The notes: generated from the letters alone by a model not told the origin. DNA of 38,861 nucleotides from Firmicutes bacterium UBA3920 (GCA_002386065.1 DGES01000009.1:1188-40048), one strand, 5' to 3'. Shown: positions 26,553 to 35,121, numbered from the stretch's first letter. Program-made: numbers and translations.

Positions 26553-26590
26553 CATGTATATATTATCCATGCATGTATATATTATCCATG
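26553..26590. repeat. perfect tandem duplication of a 19-bp unit
   Basis: CATGTATATATTATCCATG occurs twice head to tail (26553-26571 and 26572-26590) with no mismatch. It lies in the 67-bp gap between spoIIP and the small membrane protein gene, just upstream of the latter's SD. The lack of divergence suggests a recent duplication. Confidence 0.95.
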
Positions 26591-26605
26591 AAGGTATCTT
26601 TATAA

Positions 26606-27793
26606 TCATTTTACTATCTCACTCAATGCTTGAGCAATATATTCAGTTGTTCTCTCCGCCTCCGTAAGAGTAGTAAGATTACTTCCCACCTCTATAAGTA
26701 TTGCATTTGTAGAGACATGTTGATTGTATCTTCCGTTTTGTACCATTACAGGTTTTGCAAGTCCTGGACATATCTCATTCACTTTATTTGTAAGCTTTAA
26801 GGCGAGTTTATAATTCTCCTGCCAATTTGGTTTTTCTTTAAATCCTCCCACAGTACCCTTCCCTGTACCTATTACAACTGACATCTTCGCTACCCTCTTT
26901 CCGTCTACCACCACAACTTCTTCATCTGGACTCCTTGCTCCCTTTTTATATGCATTTCTATGGATGTCTATAAAAATCTTTAAAGAATCATATTCTTTCA
27001 TTCTTTTTTTCAACGTCTCGAGGGAATTTACATATGATCTATTATAGTTTCCCTGCTCATGTTCAGTCCTATCATGTAGAACAGGCAGCCCTAGTTCTTT
27101 TAAATTATGGGCAAGTACATCACCAATCCGTACGACTGTGTTATTCAAATCATCGCTTCTAAAAGCTTCCTTTGCCGATTCCTTATATTTTCTATCTGGG
27201 TCCTGCATATATGCCTCTCTAGAATGAGAATGATATATAAGTATTTGAGGACCTTCTCCTGTAAGTTCTATTGGCCCTAAATCATCTTCTATCTTCTCAA
27301 TGACAATCTTTATATCATCAGGTATCTTTGGTTCTTCCTCTAATATAGGTTCTATGCCATCTATCTCTTCACTAGGTTCCGCCAAAACCTCTTTAGATTT
27401 ATCTAATAACATATTCTTATCTGCAATTTCAGTTCTTGATATACCTCTATCTAATACTTTCATAAAGGGCATCTGGTATATAAACAGTTCTCTTGGATCC
27501 TCTATCCCTTTAATACCAATAGAGATAAGTATATCTTTAAAGGATTTCTCATTTTTTATCTCATCTTCTTCTTTTGAATCATCAACGATCTCTATATTTT
27601 TATCTACTATTTTTCCATCTTTCTTACTCATTATAGAATGTTGTATTTTTTTTATATAATCCATAGAACTAGCAATATCCACAGGCTCACCTTTTAATAA
27701 CCTGCCCGTAAAAAATATAATCCCCATGGATAGACTAAGTACTATAAGATAGTATATGAATTTAGATACGCTAAAATCCCTTACTTTTTTCAT
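26606..27793 (-). CDS. spoIIP: stage II sporulation protein P (SpoIIP), peptidoglycan amidase/endopeptidase
   Basis: SpoIIP works with SpoIID and SpoIIM in septal peptidoglycan thinning and engulfment. The 395-residue protein has a basic N-terminus and one membrane helix (about 12-30), a long acidic linker (60-165), and the C-terminal catalytic domain. The domain starts ILIYHSHSREAYMQDPD with H188, H190 and E193 as likely zinc or catalytic residues, then DIHRNAYKKG and a final ILIEVGSNLTTLTEA block typical of Amidase_3-like SpoIIP. The ATG at 27793 has a modest SD (GGGG). It lies next to gpr, as in other Firmicutes. A small hairpin (27832-27850) and the palindrome ACGTTCAACGT (27882-27892) lie upstream. 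Confidence 0.93.
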   Translation of the reverse strand: MKKVRDFSVSKFIYYLIVLSLSMGIIFFTGRLLKGEPVDIASSMDYIKKIQHSIMSKKDGKIVDKNIEIVDDSKEEDEIKNEKSFKDILISIGIKGIEDPRELFIYQMPFMKVLDRGISRTEIADKNMLLDKSKEVLAEPSEEIDGIEPILEEEPKIPDDIKIVIEKIEDDLGPIELTGEGPQILIYHSHSREAYMQDPDRKYKESAKEAFRSDDLNNTVVRIGDVLAHNLKELGLPVLHDRTEHEQGNYNRSYVNSLETLKKRMKEYDSLKIFIDIHRNAYKKGARSPDEEVVVVDGKRVAKMSVVIGTGKGTVGGFKEKPNWQENYKLALKLTNKVNEICPGLAKPVMVQNGRYNQHVSTNAILIEVGSNLTTLTEAERTTEYIAQALSEIVK

Positions 27794-28011
27794 ACAATCA
27801 ACCCCACTATTTACTGAAAAAACTCTTATGCATTAGAGACCCACTCTAATAACCTTTATAACTTGGAAATGTCATATATCCACGTTCAACGTATTTATGG
27901 AAAATTAAGATGTCAATTAACTTTATACTACTTTATAATGAATATTCTCTTTTAATAGGTAATATGCATTTAATTCTTCTTAACAAAACAACTTTTAATA
28001 GAAGAATAATA

Positions 28012-28962
28012 TTAATGAAGAAAAGTTCTTATCTCATCTAATGTTATGTTATCGTGCACAGCAAGATTTATACCATCTGCAATTATACCAGCAATGTTAT
28101 CAATCATAATATCCACATCTTTAGGCGTCACTACCAAATCCCCCATATTTTCAGATAATATCTGGTTCAACATAGCATCTAACTGTTCTTCACTCATAAA
28201 ATTTATATCGCTACCTATCTGAATATTAGAATCATGAATAAGCTTAATTGTATCTCTACCTATAGTATGTGCATAAACTACAGTAGGAACACCTATAGCT
28301 ATAGTATCTGCACCTAAAGTTTCCTTAGTTAGCGCCATACGCTTATTGCCAATGCCCGAACCTGGACTTATACCTGTATCTGCCAGTTGTATAGTAACAC
28401 CAATTCTACTTGTGCGTCTAGAAGCAAGGGCATCTATTGCTATTACCACATCTGGTCTTATCTTTTCAATAACCCCCCTGATTATTTCGCCTGTTTCTAT
28501 ACCCGTTATACCTAATACTCCCGGTGATATAGCACACACAGAATGTACCCGCTCATCTACCTTGTCTGGTATAAGCTCCAACAGATGGCGAGTAACCATA
28601 ATCCGATCAACTACTTTAGGTCCAAGAGAATCAGGTGTTATATTCCAATTCCCTAATCCCACAATCAGCACACTAGTATTTTTATCTATTGAAACCAAAT
28701 TCCTTATCTCCTGCGATAACCTAAAACTTAACTTTTCTTCAAATTCAGGATCCCTCTCTCTTATATACATGGACTCTAATGTAACATAGTTGCCAACTGG
28801 TTTACCTATCCGCTGTTCTCCTATGGAAGATAGTACATGGACCCTATCTATGTTTATACCATCTATCTCCTCGTTTTCTGTAGTGACACCTGGTATCTGA
28901 CCTCCATCTGTACTATAAAGTTCCCTAGCTTCAATTGCCAAGTCAGTTCGGATATTCTTCAT
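28012..28962 (-). CDS. gpr: germination protease GPR
   Basis: Degrades small acid-soluble spore proteins during germination; made as an inactive zymogen in the forespore. The 316-residue protein begins MKNIRTDLAIEARELYSTDG, where the N-terminal pro-segment is followed by the SASP-like EARE region, then ISPGVLGITGIETGEII and IAIDALASRRTSRIG, family landmarks of the aspartic-type active site. The ATG at 28962 follows AAAGGAGTGTG. It is paired with spoIIP downstream and with divergent rpsT, the usual rpsT-gpr-spoIIP-lepA layout. Forespore sigma control is expected; upstream I see an extended -10 (TGCTATAAT, plus-strand 29005-29013) but not a clear sigma-G promoter. Confidence 0.96.
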   Translation of the reverse strand: MKNIRTDLAIEARELYSTDGGQIPGVTTENEEIDGINIDRVHVLSSIGEQRIGKPVGNYVTLESMYIRERDPEFEEKLSFRLSQEIRNLVSIDKNTSVLIVGLGNWNITPDSLGPKVVDRIMVTRHLLELIPDKVDERVHSVCAISPGVLGITGIETGEIIRGVIEKIRPDVVIAIDALASRRTSRIGVTIQLADTGISPGSGIGNKRMALTKETLGADTIAIGVPTVVYAHTIGRDTIKLIHDSNIQIGSDINFMSEEQLDAMLNQILSENMGDLVVTPKDVDIMIDNIAGIIADGINLAVHDNITLDEIRTFLH

Positions 28963-29496
28963 AAAAACACACTCCTTTTGAACCCTAAATTTTAGATTTT
29001 ATTAATTATAGCATCGTCCCTATAGCTGTTTTTTATTCAAAATGTAAGGGCCAACTTTCCTCAACCTCATGAGCATTTTTTGTGTAATCACTAGTTTCCT
29101 ATGGGTTTTCAATGCAATATCTTTTTCTACGTCACAATTTCCAAAACTAATTATACAAATATATGAAGTGTATCTATCATTTCCACTTTTATTACAATTA
29201 TTTAAAATGATAGCTTTACATAAGCAATCAATAGTTCTTTCTATTCTAGAATACTATTACCCTAACATTTACAATATACAATTAATCCTACCTATAACTC
29301 TTTTTAAACTTTCATAAAAAATTCATTTCACACACATAAATATATTGTCCAATAACATTTTACTTATGAGAATTAAGAATATATTTGGTTATATGGATAA
29401 ATGTATCAAATTAGAAAATGCTTCCGTTTTACTTGTCAATTCTAAATATCCATGATAAAATATCAATTGCGTATTTAATCGGAGGAGGTGAAAAGT
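28963..29496. other. 534-bp gpr-rpsT divergent intergenic region
   Basis: Very AT-rich and without a convincing gene. The longest frame, 29069-29317 on the plus strand, is hydrophobic and low-complexity with no SD. It contains the gpr SD and the candidate -10 TGCTATAAT (minus strand, 29013-29005) at one end and the rpsT promoter at 29433-29461 at the other. I see nothing else that I can support. Confidence 0.6.
29433..29461 (+). promoter_or_regulatory. sigma-A promoter of rpsT
   Basis: TTGTCA (29433-29438), a 17-nt spacer and TAAAAT (29456-29461). Each hexamer differs from consensus at one position. The leader would be about 28 nt, leaving room for the SD GGAGGAGGTG but not for a large regulatory structure. 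Confidence 0.7.
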
Positions 29497-29781
29497 TTGC
29501 CAAATATTAGATCAGCCGAAAAACGTACACGGATAACTAAAAAGAAAACCTTTAGAAATAAAATGATAAAGTCTAAAATAAATACTTATACAAAAAAATT
29601 TACAGTTGCAATAGAAGAAGGTAATCTACAACTTGCCAAAGAACTTTATCCCCAAGTTGTGAAACAAATTGATATGGCAGCATCAAAAGGAGTCATTCAC
29701 AAAAATGCAGCTAATCGTAAAAAATCCAAATTGGCAATTTCACTAAATAAACTTGAAGAATCAAGCAAGACAAGCGCATGA
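29497..29781 (+). CDS. rpsT: 30S ribosomal protein S20
   Basis: Binds 16S rRNA helices early in 30S assembly. The protein reads MPNIRSAEKRTRITKKKTFR onward, 94 residues, very basic, ending LNKLEESSKTSA; the pattern of S20 (PNIKSAxKR, then AASKGVIHKNAANRKKSKLA) is unmistakable. Translation starts at a TTG, with GGAGGAGGTG 6 nt upstream; the in-frame GTG at 29488 is part of that SD. Escherichia coli rpsT also uses a UUG start that matters for autoregulation. It is a single-gene unit with its own promoter and terminator, divergent from gpr and convergent with holA. Confidence 0.97.
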   Translation: MPNIRSAEKRTRITKKKTFRNKMIKSKINTYTKKFTVAIEEGNLQLAKELYPQVVKQIDMAASKGVIHKNAANRKKSKLAISLNKLEESSKTSA

Positions 29782-29790
29782 ATATGATTA

Positions 29791-29817
29791 AAGCTTCCCA
29801 TTATAGGAAGCTTTTTT
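29791..29817. terminator. bidirectional terminator between convergent rpsT and holA
   Basis: AAGCTTCC (29791-29798) pairs with GGAAGCTT (29806-29813) around a 7-nt loop, followed by a T-run on the plus strand and an A/T-rich flank on the minus strand. One arm encodes the last codons of holA (K-S-F-L-stop), so the hairpin lies inside the end of that gene. Confidence 0.85.
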
Positions 29818-30844
29818 GCATTACACACATGGAAAGTATTAACATCTCAAGTCCCAATTTCCCATCTATTTTTCCTTGTTTTATAGAATGATCAAGTTTT
29901 AGGCAATCTGAAAAAGCTTTTTCAAGTTCTTCCTCACTGAAGTTTTGACCTTGGCTTATATATTTTTCTACTCCATAGGGATGTATTTTTAAAGTAGCTG
30001 CTATCTGGGATTTAGAATATCTTCTCTGGCTATAAGATTTGCATAGATATATCAGTCTTATTTGTCTTCCTATCATTGGCAATATGGAATAAAAAGTTTC
30101 TCCTCTATCTAACATTTCATCTAAAATCTTCAATGCAGAATCGATATGCTTATTCCCTATGGCTTCCACTAGTTGAAATATAGAATGCTCTAAAGCAGGG
30201 ATAATGGTGTTCAAAACATGTTCCTGTGTGATTACATCTTCATCATGAGCAAAGGCAACTAACTTTGAAATTTCATTATCAATGTCATCTAAGTTAGTAC
30301 CTGCTAAACCTACAAATTCATCTAGAGCAGCTCGCGTAATTGTCTTGCCATGGGCTGCTAATTCCTTTGTTATCCACTGTCTCACTTCTTTGTCTTTTAG
30401 TTTGCAAAAATTTACTACACATCCGATTTTTTCAAGCTTTCTATACAAAATACCTCTACTACCTATACCATCTCTCATATAGAATATTAAATTAGTAGTT
30501 GAGGGGATATTTTCTATGTACTCACTCAGCTTCTTCTCGCTCTCAATATCTCCATAATTATTGCCTCCCTGTCTCTTATTTGTAAGAAACATATTATCCT
30601 TTACTATAACTAGTCGCCGTTCTGCCATAAAGGGCAATGTTTCACATGCATTTATTATCTCATCAACCCCTGCTTCACTCCCATCTATTGTCTGATAATT
30701 TAAATCTTTAAATTGAGAGTCTAACAAAGCATCAACAAGTTGACTAAGAGCTTCCTCCTTTACATACTCCTCTTCTCCATAAAATAGATATATATCTGCA
30801 AATCGATTTTCTTCTATAGATTTAAAAAACTCCATATAATGCAT
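29801..30844 (-). CDS. holA: DNA polymerase III subunit delta (HolA)
   Basis: The delta subunit opens the beta sliding clamp in the clamp-loader complex. The protein has 347 residues from the ATG at 30844, the usual length. Visible blocks are ADIYLFYGEEEYVKEEAL, then LVIVKDNMFL, LSEYIENIPSTTNLIFYM and the C-terminal MIGRQIRLIYLCKSYS and LDHSIKQGKIDGKLGLEMLI, all typical of HolA. The start is ambiguous: ATGs at 30859, 30844 and 30835; GGGGG is best placed for 30844. It follows the BaiN-like gene by about 30 nt, and its stop lies in the rpsT terminator. The rpsT-holA convergence is common in Firmicutes. Confidence 0.94.
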   Translation of the reverse strand: MHYMEFFKSIEENRFADIYLFYGEEEYVKEEALSQLVDALLDSQFKDLNYQTIDGSEAGVDEIINACETLPFMAERRLVIVKDNMFLTNKRQGGNNYGDIESEKKLSEYIENIPSTTNLIFYMRDGIGSRGILYRKLEKIGCVVNFCKLKDKEVRQWITKELAAHGKTITRAALDEFVGLAGTNLDDIDNEISKLVAFAHDEDVITQEHVLNTIIPALEHSIFQLVEAIGNKHIDSALKILDEMLDRGETFYSILPMIGRQIRLIYLCKSYSQRRYSKSQIAATLKIHPYGVEKYISQGQNFSEEELEKAFSDCLKLDHSIKQGKIDGKLGLEMLILSMCVMQKSFL

Positions 30845-30875
30845 ATTATATACCCCCATATCTCTATGCTACTAT

Positions 30876-32105
30876 TTAACAACTCATACCCGCCAAATAA
30901 CCTGTTGAAAAGGCTATCTGTAAGTTAAAGCCTCCTGTGTAGCCGTTTATATCTATCACTTCGCCGGCAAAATATAAACCCTTAACTATCTTTGACTCCA
31001 TTGTCCTAGGATCTATCTCTTGCACCGAAACACCACCAGATGTAATTATTGCTTCATCTATAGGTCTAAAACCTTTTATATCTAACATCATATTTTTTAA
31101 AAGAACTACAAGGTTTTGCCTCTCTTGTTTTGTTATTTGGTTTACTAACTTTTGAGGAGATATTCCCGACAATTCAACCACAACTGGAATTAGCTTCTTA
31201 GGTAGAAGATCATTTAATGAATTTGAAAATATCTTCCGTGAATATTTGTTAAAATCCCTTTGAACACGCTTATCTAGCTGTTCCATGGATAGAGCTGGCT
31301 TTAAATCTATTATAAGAGTGTATTTATTTGTCTTCAGATCACCTATGAAGGAACTGGCCGATAGGATTACAGGACCTGATACCCCAAAATGGGTAAACAA
31401 CATTTCTCCAAAATCTTCATATATGATATTTTGTCCTTCATCTATTATTTTAACACCAACATTTTTAAGAGATAAACCCTGCACTTCTTTAACCCAATCT
31501 TCGTATACTTCAAGGGGAACCAGCGCCGGCTTAGTAGGAACTATTGTATGCCCATTACTGCGAGCAAATCTATACCCATCTCCTGTACAGCCCGTCTTTG
31601 GATAGGATAAACCCCCCGTTGCAACAACTACACTATCACAATAGACTTTGCCTCCCTCTTTGAGTAGCACATAATATATAGTATTATCCCTAGAAACAAC
31701 ATCTATCACTTCATCCCTTACTATTTTAGCTCCGCTTTTAATTACAAATTTTGATAAAGCATCTACAACATCTGCTGCCCTATCTGACTTAGGGAAAATT
31801 CTACCTCCCCGTTCTACTTTAGTAGGTACACCAAGTTTCTCTAACAAAGACACCATATCCCAATTAGAAAATGCATTAAATGCACTATATAAAAACTTCC
31901 CATTGACAGGAATATTATTTATCATACCTTCTATATCTACATTATTTGTTATATTGCATCTACCCTTACCTGTTATAAGCATTTTCTTACCTAGTCTCTT
32001 ATTTTTTTCTACTAAATATACATCTAATCCTCTTCGAGCTGCAGTAGCAGCAGTCATCATACCTGCTGCACCACCACCTATCACTACTACTTTATTTTTT
32101 GTCAC
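30876..32105 (-). CDS. BaiN/HI0933-family FAD-dependent oxidoreductase
   Basis: A flavoprotein of the family that includes HI0933 and clostridial BaiN; some members reduce bile-acid intermediates, but most have no known substrate. The N-terminal FAD site is VVVIGGGAAGMMTAATAARR, then EKNKRLGKKMLITGKGRCNITN, the signature of this family. GGLSYPKTGCTGDGY and a C-terminal GLYFAGEVIDINGYTGGFNL complete it. I favour the GTG at 32105, placed 5 nt after GGGGTGG; an earlier GTG at 32114 overlaps that SD. It precedes holA and is divergent from lysA. A BaiN function in bile-acid metabolism should not be assumed. Confidence 0.9.
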   Translation of the reverse strand: MTKNKVVVIGGGAAGMMTAATAARRGLDVYLVEKNKRLGKKMLITGKGRCNITNNVDIEGMINNIPVNGKFLYSAFNAFSNWDMVSLLEKLGVPTKVERGGRIFPKSDRAADVVDALSKFVIKSGAKIVRDEVIDVVSRDNTIYYVLLKEGGKVYCDSVVVATGGLSYPKTGCTGDGYRFARSNGHTIVPTKPALVPLEVYEDWVKEVQGLSLKNVGVKIIDEGQNIIYEDFGEMLFTHFGVSGPVILSASSFIGDLKTNKYTLIIDLKPALSMEQLDKRVQRDFNKYSRKIFSNSLNDLLPKKLIPVVVELSGISPQKLVNQITKQERQNLVVLLKNMMLDIKGFRPIDEAIITSGGVSVQEIDPRTMESKIVKGLYFAGEVIDINGYTGGFNLQIAFSTGYLAGMSC

Positions 32106-32434
32106 TATTTCCACCCCAAAGTCATGCTATTATATTCTACATACTTAGTTATATCTATATACGTCGATGTGAATATTATAAACCAATATCACTATTTTTT
32201 AACAACATTATCCCTCAATATCTTTATACATCGATAAAATTATATCACACTTTTAACTTTTGAGTTCTATACTCTATAGTTGTTAAAAAAATAAATATTT
32301 ATAATTTATCTTATTAATATGGCATAACTACAGACTAGATTGAAAAGATTATATATTGATTATTGACAAAAATACATTTTTTATATATATTGAGCCTTGA
32401 CAGACAACCATTAAACTCATACGGAGGCAATAAA
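32106..32434. other. 329-bp divergent intergenic region (flavoprotein gene / lysA)
   Basis: No gene is visible. Two interleaved inverted repeats are present: TCGATGT (32164-32170) with ACATCGA (32228-32234), and TTTTTTAACAAC (32195-32206) with GTTGTTAAAAAA (32279-32290). The lysA promoter is at the right-hand end. No lysine riboswitch or T-box sequence was recognised, and the predicted lysA leader is too short for one. Confidence 0.6.
32363..32391 (+). promoter_or_regulatory. sigma-A promoter of lysA
   Basis: TTGACA (32363-32368), a 17-nt spacer and TATATT (32386-32391). The -35 is perfect and the -10 differs at one position. The predicted leader is about 37 nt. Confidence 0.75.
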
Positions 32435-33688
32435 ATGATAAAATATTATACCGAACTGCATAACTTCTTTGGCAATAACTCACCAGATGAACTTATTCAT
32501 ACTTATGGTAGCCCTCTATATGTATATAATGAAAACATATTAAGACAAAAATGTAAAGAAATGAAAAATCTTGTCAGTTATCCTTACTTTATTTCCAGTT
32601 ATTCATCTAAAGCAAACTCTAATATAGAACTTTTAAAGATAATAAGGGATGAAGGGCTATATGCAGATGCTATGTCTCCAGGTGAAATATATGTACTGCT
32701 TAAAGCAGGTTTTAAACCACAAGAGATCTTCTATATAAGCAATAACGTATCTAAGGAGGAAATGAGCTATGCCATAGAGAATAATATAACTATAAGCATA
32801 GATTCACTCTCCCAACTTAAAACCTATGGTGAGTTAAATGAAGGCGGAGAAGTTGCTATCCGGATAAATCCCGGAATAGGAGCAGGTCACCATAAAAAGG
32901 TAATAACCGCCGGTGAAAATACAAAATTTGGAATCAATATGGAAGATATGGGAGCGGTTAAAACTATATTAAAGAGATATAATTTACGCTTAATAGGGAT
33001 TAATCATCATATAGGTTCCCTGTTCTTAGATCCTACTCCCTATATAGAAGGAGCCAAATCTTTACTTAAATTCGCTGAAAACTTTCCAGATCTTGAGTTT
33101 GTAGATTTTGGTGGAGGATTTGGGATACCTTATAATAAACAAGGGGGCGAAAAACCACTTGATATAGATGAACTGGGAGATAGACTCTCTTCCCTCATAT
33201 ATAGTTGGGTTAAAGACTATGGTAAAGAAATTACATTTAAAACCCAACCTGGCAGATATATAGTAGCTGAATGTGGAGTTTTACTAGGTAGTGTACACTC
33301 AATCAAACAAAACCACATAACCTCTTATATAGGCACTGATATAGGATTTAATGTGCTTATGCGGCCTGTCCTCTATGATGCCCACCACGATATTGAAATA
33401 TATAGAGATGGCAAAATAGTTCCCTCTAATAGAGATGATAAACCAGTAACCATTGTAGGTAATATATGTGAAAGCGGTGATATATTAGCATATATGAGAA
33501 AGCTACCAACTATAAACATTGGTGATATAATAGGGGTTATGGACGCCGGCGCATATGGGTATTCCATGTCTTCCAACTACAATAACAGGTTAAGACCAGC
33601 AGAAATACTTATAGATAAGAGTGGAGAACCTACCTTAATAAGACGGCGTGATACATTAGATGACCTCTTAAGAAACTTCATCCTTTAA
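32435..33688 (+). CDS. lysA: diaminopimelate decarboxylase (LysA-type PLP enzyme)
   Basis: Decarboxylates meso-diaminopimelate to L-lysine, the last step of lysine synthesis, using PLP in an alanine-racemase-fold barrel. With the ATG at 32435 (SD GGAGG, 7-8 nt spacing) the protein has 417 residues. The PLP lysine is K59 in SSKANSN. HHIGS (191-195), FGGGFGIPY (225-233), QPGRYIVAECG (271-281) and CESGD (345-349) are the barrel and dimer active-site motifs; AGAYGYSMSSNYN (371-383) supports LysA over other group IV decarboxylases. An upstream in-frame TTG at 32363 is rejected because it overlaps the -35 box. No DAP-pathway neighbours are present. Confidence 0.9.
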   Translation: MIKYYTELHNFFGNNSPDELIHTYGSPLYVYNENILRQKCKEMKNLVSYPYFISSYSSKANSNIELLKIIRDEGLYADAMSPGEIYVLLKAGFKPQEIFYISNNVSKEEMSYAIENNITISIDSLSQLKTYGELNEGGEVAIRINPGIGAGHHKKVITAGENTKFGINMEDMGAVKTILKRYNLRLIGINHHIGSLFLDPTPYIEGAKSLLKFAENFPDLEFVDFGGGFGIPYNKQGGEKPLDIDELGDRLSSLIYSWVKDYGKEITFKTQPGRYIVAECGVLLGSVHSIKQNHITSYIGTDIGFNVLMRPVLYDAHHDIEIYRDGKIVPSNRDDKPVTIVGNICESGDILAYMRKLPTINIGDIIGVMDAGAYGYSMSSNYNNRLRPAEILIDKSGEPTLIRRRDTLDDLLRNFIL

Positions 33689-33771
33689 ATCCTTAAGCGC
33701 AACTATGCAATCAGCAAGAAAATAAAAACGATTTAAAATTTTAATATAACATCTAATATATCACTCCAATC

Positions 33772-33780
33772 TGCTATAAT
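33772..33780 (+). promoter_or_regulatory. extended -10 promoter element of the DegV gene
   Basis: TGCTATAAT is a perfect extended -10 (TGn-TATAAT). The -35 region is weak, as such promoters allow. The start codon lies about 45 nt downstream. Confidence 0.6.
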
Positions 33781-33824
33781 AACCAATTAATGTGGAGTAA
33801 TTATAATAACAAGGAGGTTTTATG

Positions 33825-34700
33825 ATGGAAACAGTAATAATAACCGATTCATGTAGTGATTTACCCTTGGACTATGTAAAGAAAAGAAATATTCCCATAA
33901 TAAACTATACCTATACCTTAGATGGTAAAGAATATCCAGATGATTTTGGACAGACTCTCAGTTACAAGGACTTCTATGATGCTGTAAGAGTTGGATCCAT
34001 GCCTACAACATCTCAGGTAAACACCCAGATTTTTTATGATATGTTTGAAGAATATGTAAAGACTGGAAAGGCTGTAATATATATAAGTTTTTCATCTGGA
34101 CTTACAGGTAGTGTCGATAATGCCTACATAGCAAAAAACATGATTTTAGAAAAATACCCTGATGCCGATCTTACAATAGTAGATACATTAGCCGCATCCC
34201 TAGGTGAAGGATTACTTGTATATTATGCCGTTGAAATGCTCCATGACGGTGCAACAAAAGAAGAAATAGTAAATTGGTTAGAAGATAATAAATTAAAATT
34301 AAATCATTGGTTCACTGTAGATGATATAGACCATCTACATAGAGGTGGCAGACTATCCGGAGCTACAGCTTTTGTAGCCAATATAATGGATATAAAGCCC
34401 GTACTCAATATTGACGATAACGGTCATCTTGTACCTATCCATAAAGCAAGGGGAAGGAAAAAAGCCCTTAAAATGCTCATAGATAAATTTGAAAAATATG
34501 CTATCGAACCAGAAAAACAAGTAATTGCCGTAAGCCATGGTGATGCACTAGAAGATGCCCAATTTGTAGCCAATACAATAAAAGAAAAATTTAATGTGAA
34601 AGATATATTAATAAATCCAATAGGACCTACCATTGGAAGTCACTCAGGACCTGGAACCATTGCCTTATTCTTCTTTGGAGAAAAACGATTCATGCAATAG
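33825..34700 (+). CDS. DegV family fatty-acid-binding protein
   Basis: DegV/FakB-like proteins bind a fatty acid and can present it to a fatty acid kinase for phospholipid synthesis; I see no FakA kinase in this window. The 291-residue protein shows the family's N-terminal TDSCSDLPLDYVKKRNI, the lipid-site block GSMPTTSQVN, SSGLTGSVDNA, HRGGRLSGATAF and the C-terminal IGPTIGSHSGPGTIALFF. Two adjacent ATGs (33822, 33825) follow AAGGAGG; the second has the better spacing (7 nt). It is a single-gene unit with an extended -10 promoter and a very strong terminator. Confidence 0.93.
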   Translation: METVIITDSCSDLPLDYVKKRNIPIINYTYTLDGKEYPDDFGQTLSYKDFYDAVRVGSMPTTSQVNTQIFYDMFEEYVKTGKAVIYISFSSGLTGSVDNAYIAKNMILEKYPDADLTIVDTLAASLGEGLLVYYAVEMLHDGATKEEIVNWLEDNKLKLNHWFTVDDIDHLHRGGRLSGATAFVANIMDIKPVLNIDDNGHLVPIHKARGRKKALKMLIDKFEKYAIEPEKQVIAVSHGDALEDAQFVANTIKEKFNVKDILINPIGPTIGSHSGPGTIALFFFGEKRFMQ

Positions 34701-34717
34701 AAATTATCAATATTTTC

Positions 34718-34761
34718 TTAAAGTAAAAATCCGTTCAAAATTGAACGGATTTTTACTTTAA
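34718..34761. terminator. very strong bidirectional terminator (21-bp perfect inverted repeat)
   Basis: TTAAAGTAAAAATCCGTTCAA (34718-34738; 21 nt) is perfectly complementary to 34741-34761, separated by only AA. It ends in a T-run in both directions. The right arm overlaps the last codons and stop of the minus-strand zinc-ribbon gene (stop at 34753-34755), so it serves both convergent genes. Confidence 0.92.
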
Positions 34762-35121
34762 ATTATGTCCGCAATAAGGACAGTATAAAAATGATTTTTC
34801 TATAGTCGCCCCACAATTTGGACATATATTCATATTGATTTTACTTATTTCTTCAAGCCTGTCTATATCAATATCAAAACCATGTTTTAAATCTGATACA
34901 TAATCCTCTGGAACTTTAAAAATTCTGTTGCAACATCTAAATCGAATAAAATATCTCTTGTTCCATTTGAATAAGGGCAAAAAGAAAAAATGAAAATATG
35001 TGTATTCCTCTATAAGTTCTGCCCTCGACAAACTACCACATGCACATACTACATTATTAAATTCTTTAACTACCCTTTGCTTATCTTGTATACCAAATAT
35101 CCCTATAAAAAAGAACATCAT
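34753..35121 (-). CDS. zinc-ribbon protein of unknown function
   Basis: A 122-residue protein with a short hydrophobic N-terminus (FFFIGIFGI) that may touch the membrane. It has two cysteine clusters. The N-terminal one is irregular (C26-A-C28 and C63-C64) around the block EYTYFHFFFLPLFKWNKRYF, which I associate with a small family of uncharacterised Firmicute zinc-ribbon proteins. The C-terminal one is a classic ribbon: C100-x2-C103 and C114-x2-C117 (CPNCG, CPYCG). The tandem ATGs at 35121/35118 follow GGAGG by about 10-13 nt. It is encoded downstream of no obvious operon partner; mgtE begins transcription elsewhere. Zinc binding is inferred. Confidence 0.75.
   Translation of the reverse strand: MMFFFIGIFGIQDKQRVVKEFNNVVCACGSLSRAELIEEYTYFHFFFLPLFKWNKRYFIRFRCCNRIFKVPEDYVSDLKHGFDIDIDRLEEISKINMNICPNCGATIEKSFLYCPYCGHNLK

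Noticed and set aside
27300..27659. 119-codon plus-strand frame opposite spoIIP
   Set aside because: Lies over the acidic linker of spoIIP; a long frame arises from the Glu/Asp-rich codons on the other strand.
28346..28789. 147-codon plus-strand frame opposite gpr
   Set aside because: Antisense to a complete, conserved GPR; Ser/Ile-rich composition is what a mirrored coding frame gives, and no SD is present.
29069..29317. 82-codon plus-strand frame between gpr and rpsT
   Set aside because: Hydrophobic and low-complexity in an AT-rich gap, no SD, and it stops well before the rpsT promoter; no family recognised.
32363..32434. 24-residue N-terminal extension of LysA
   Set aside because: The extended TTG start coincides with the -35 box of the lysA promoter; the ATG at 32435 has a proper SD and matches the family start.
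32115..32434. Lysine riboswitch or T-box upstream of lysA
   Set aside because: The predicted transcript leader is only about 37 nt and the conserved L-box or T-box blocks are not present.
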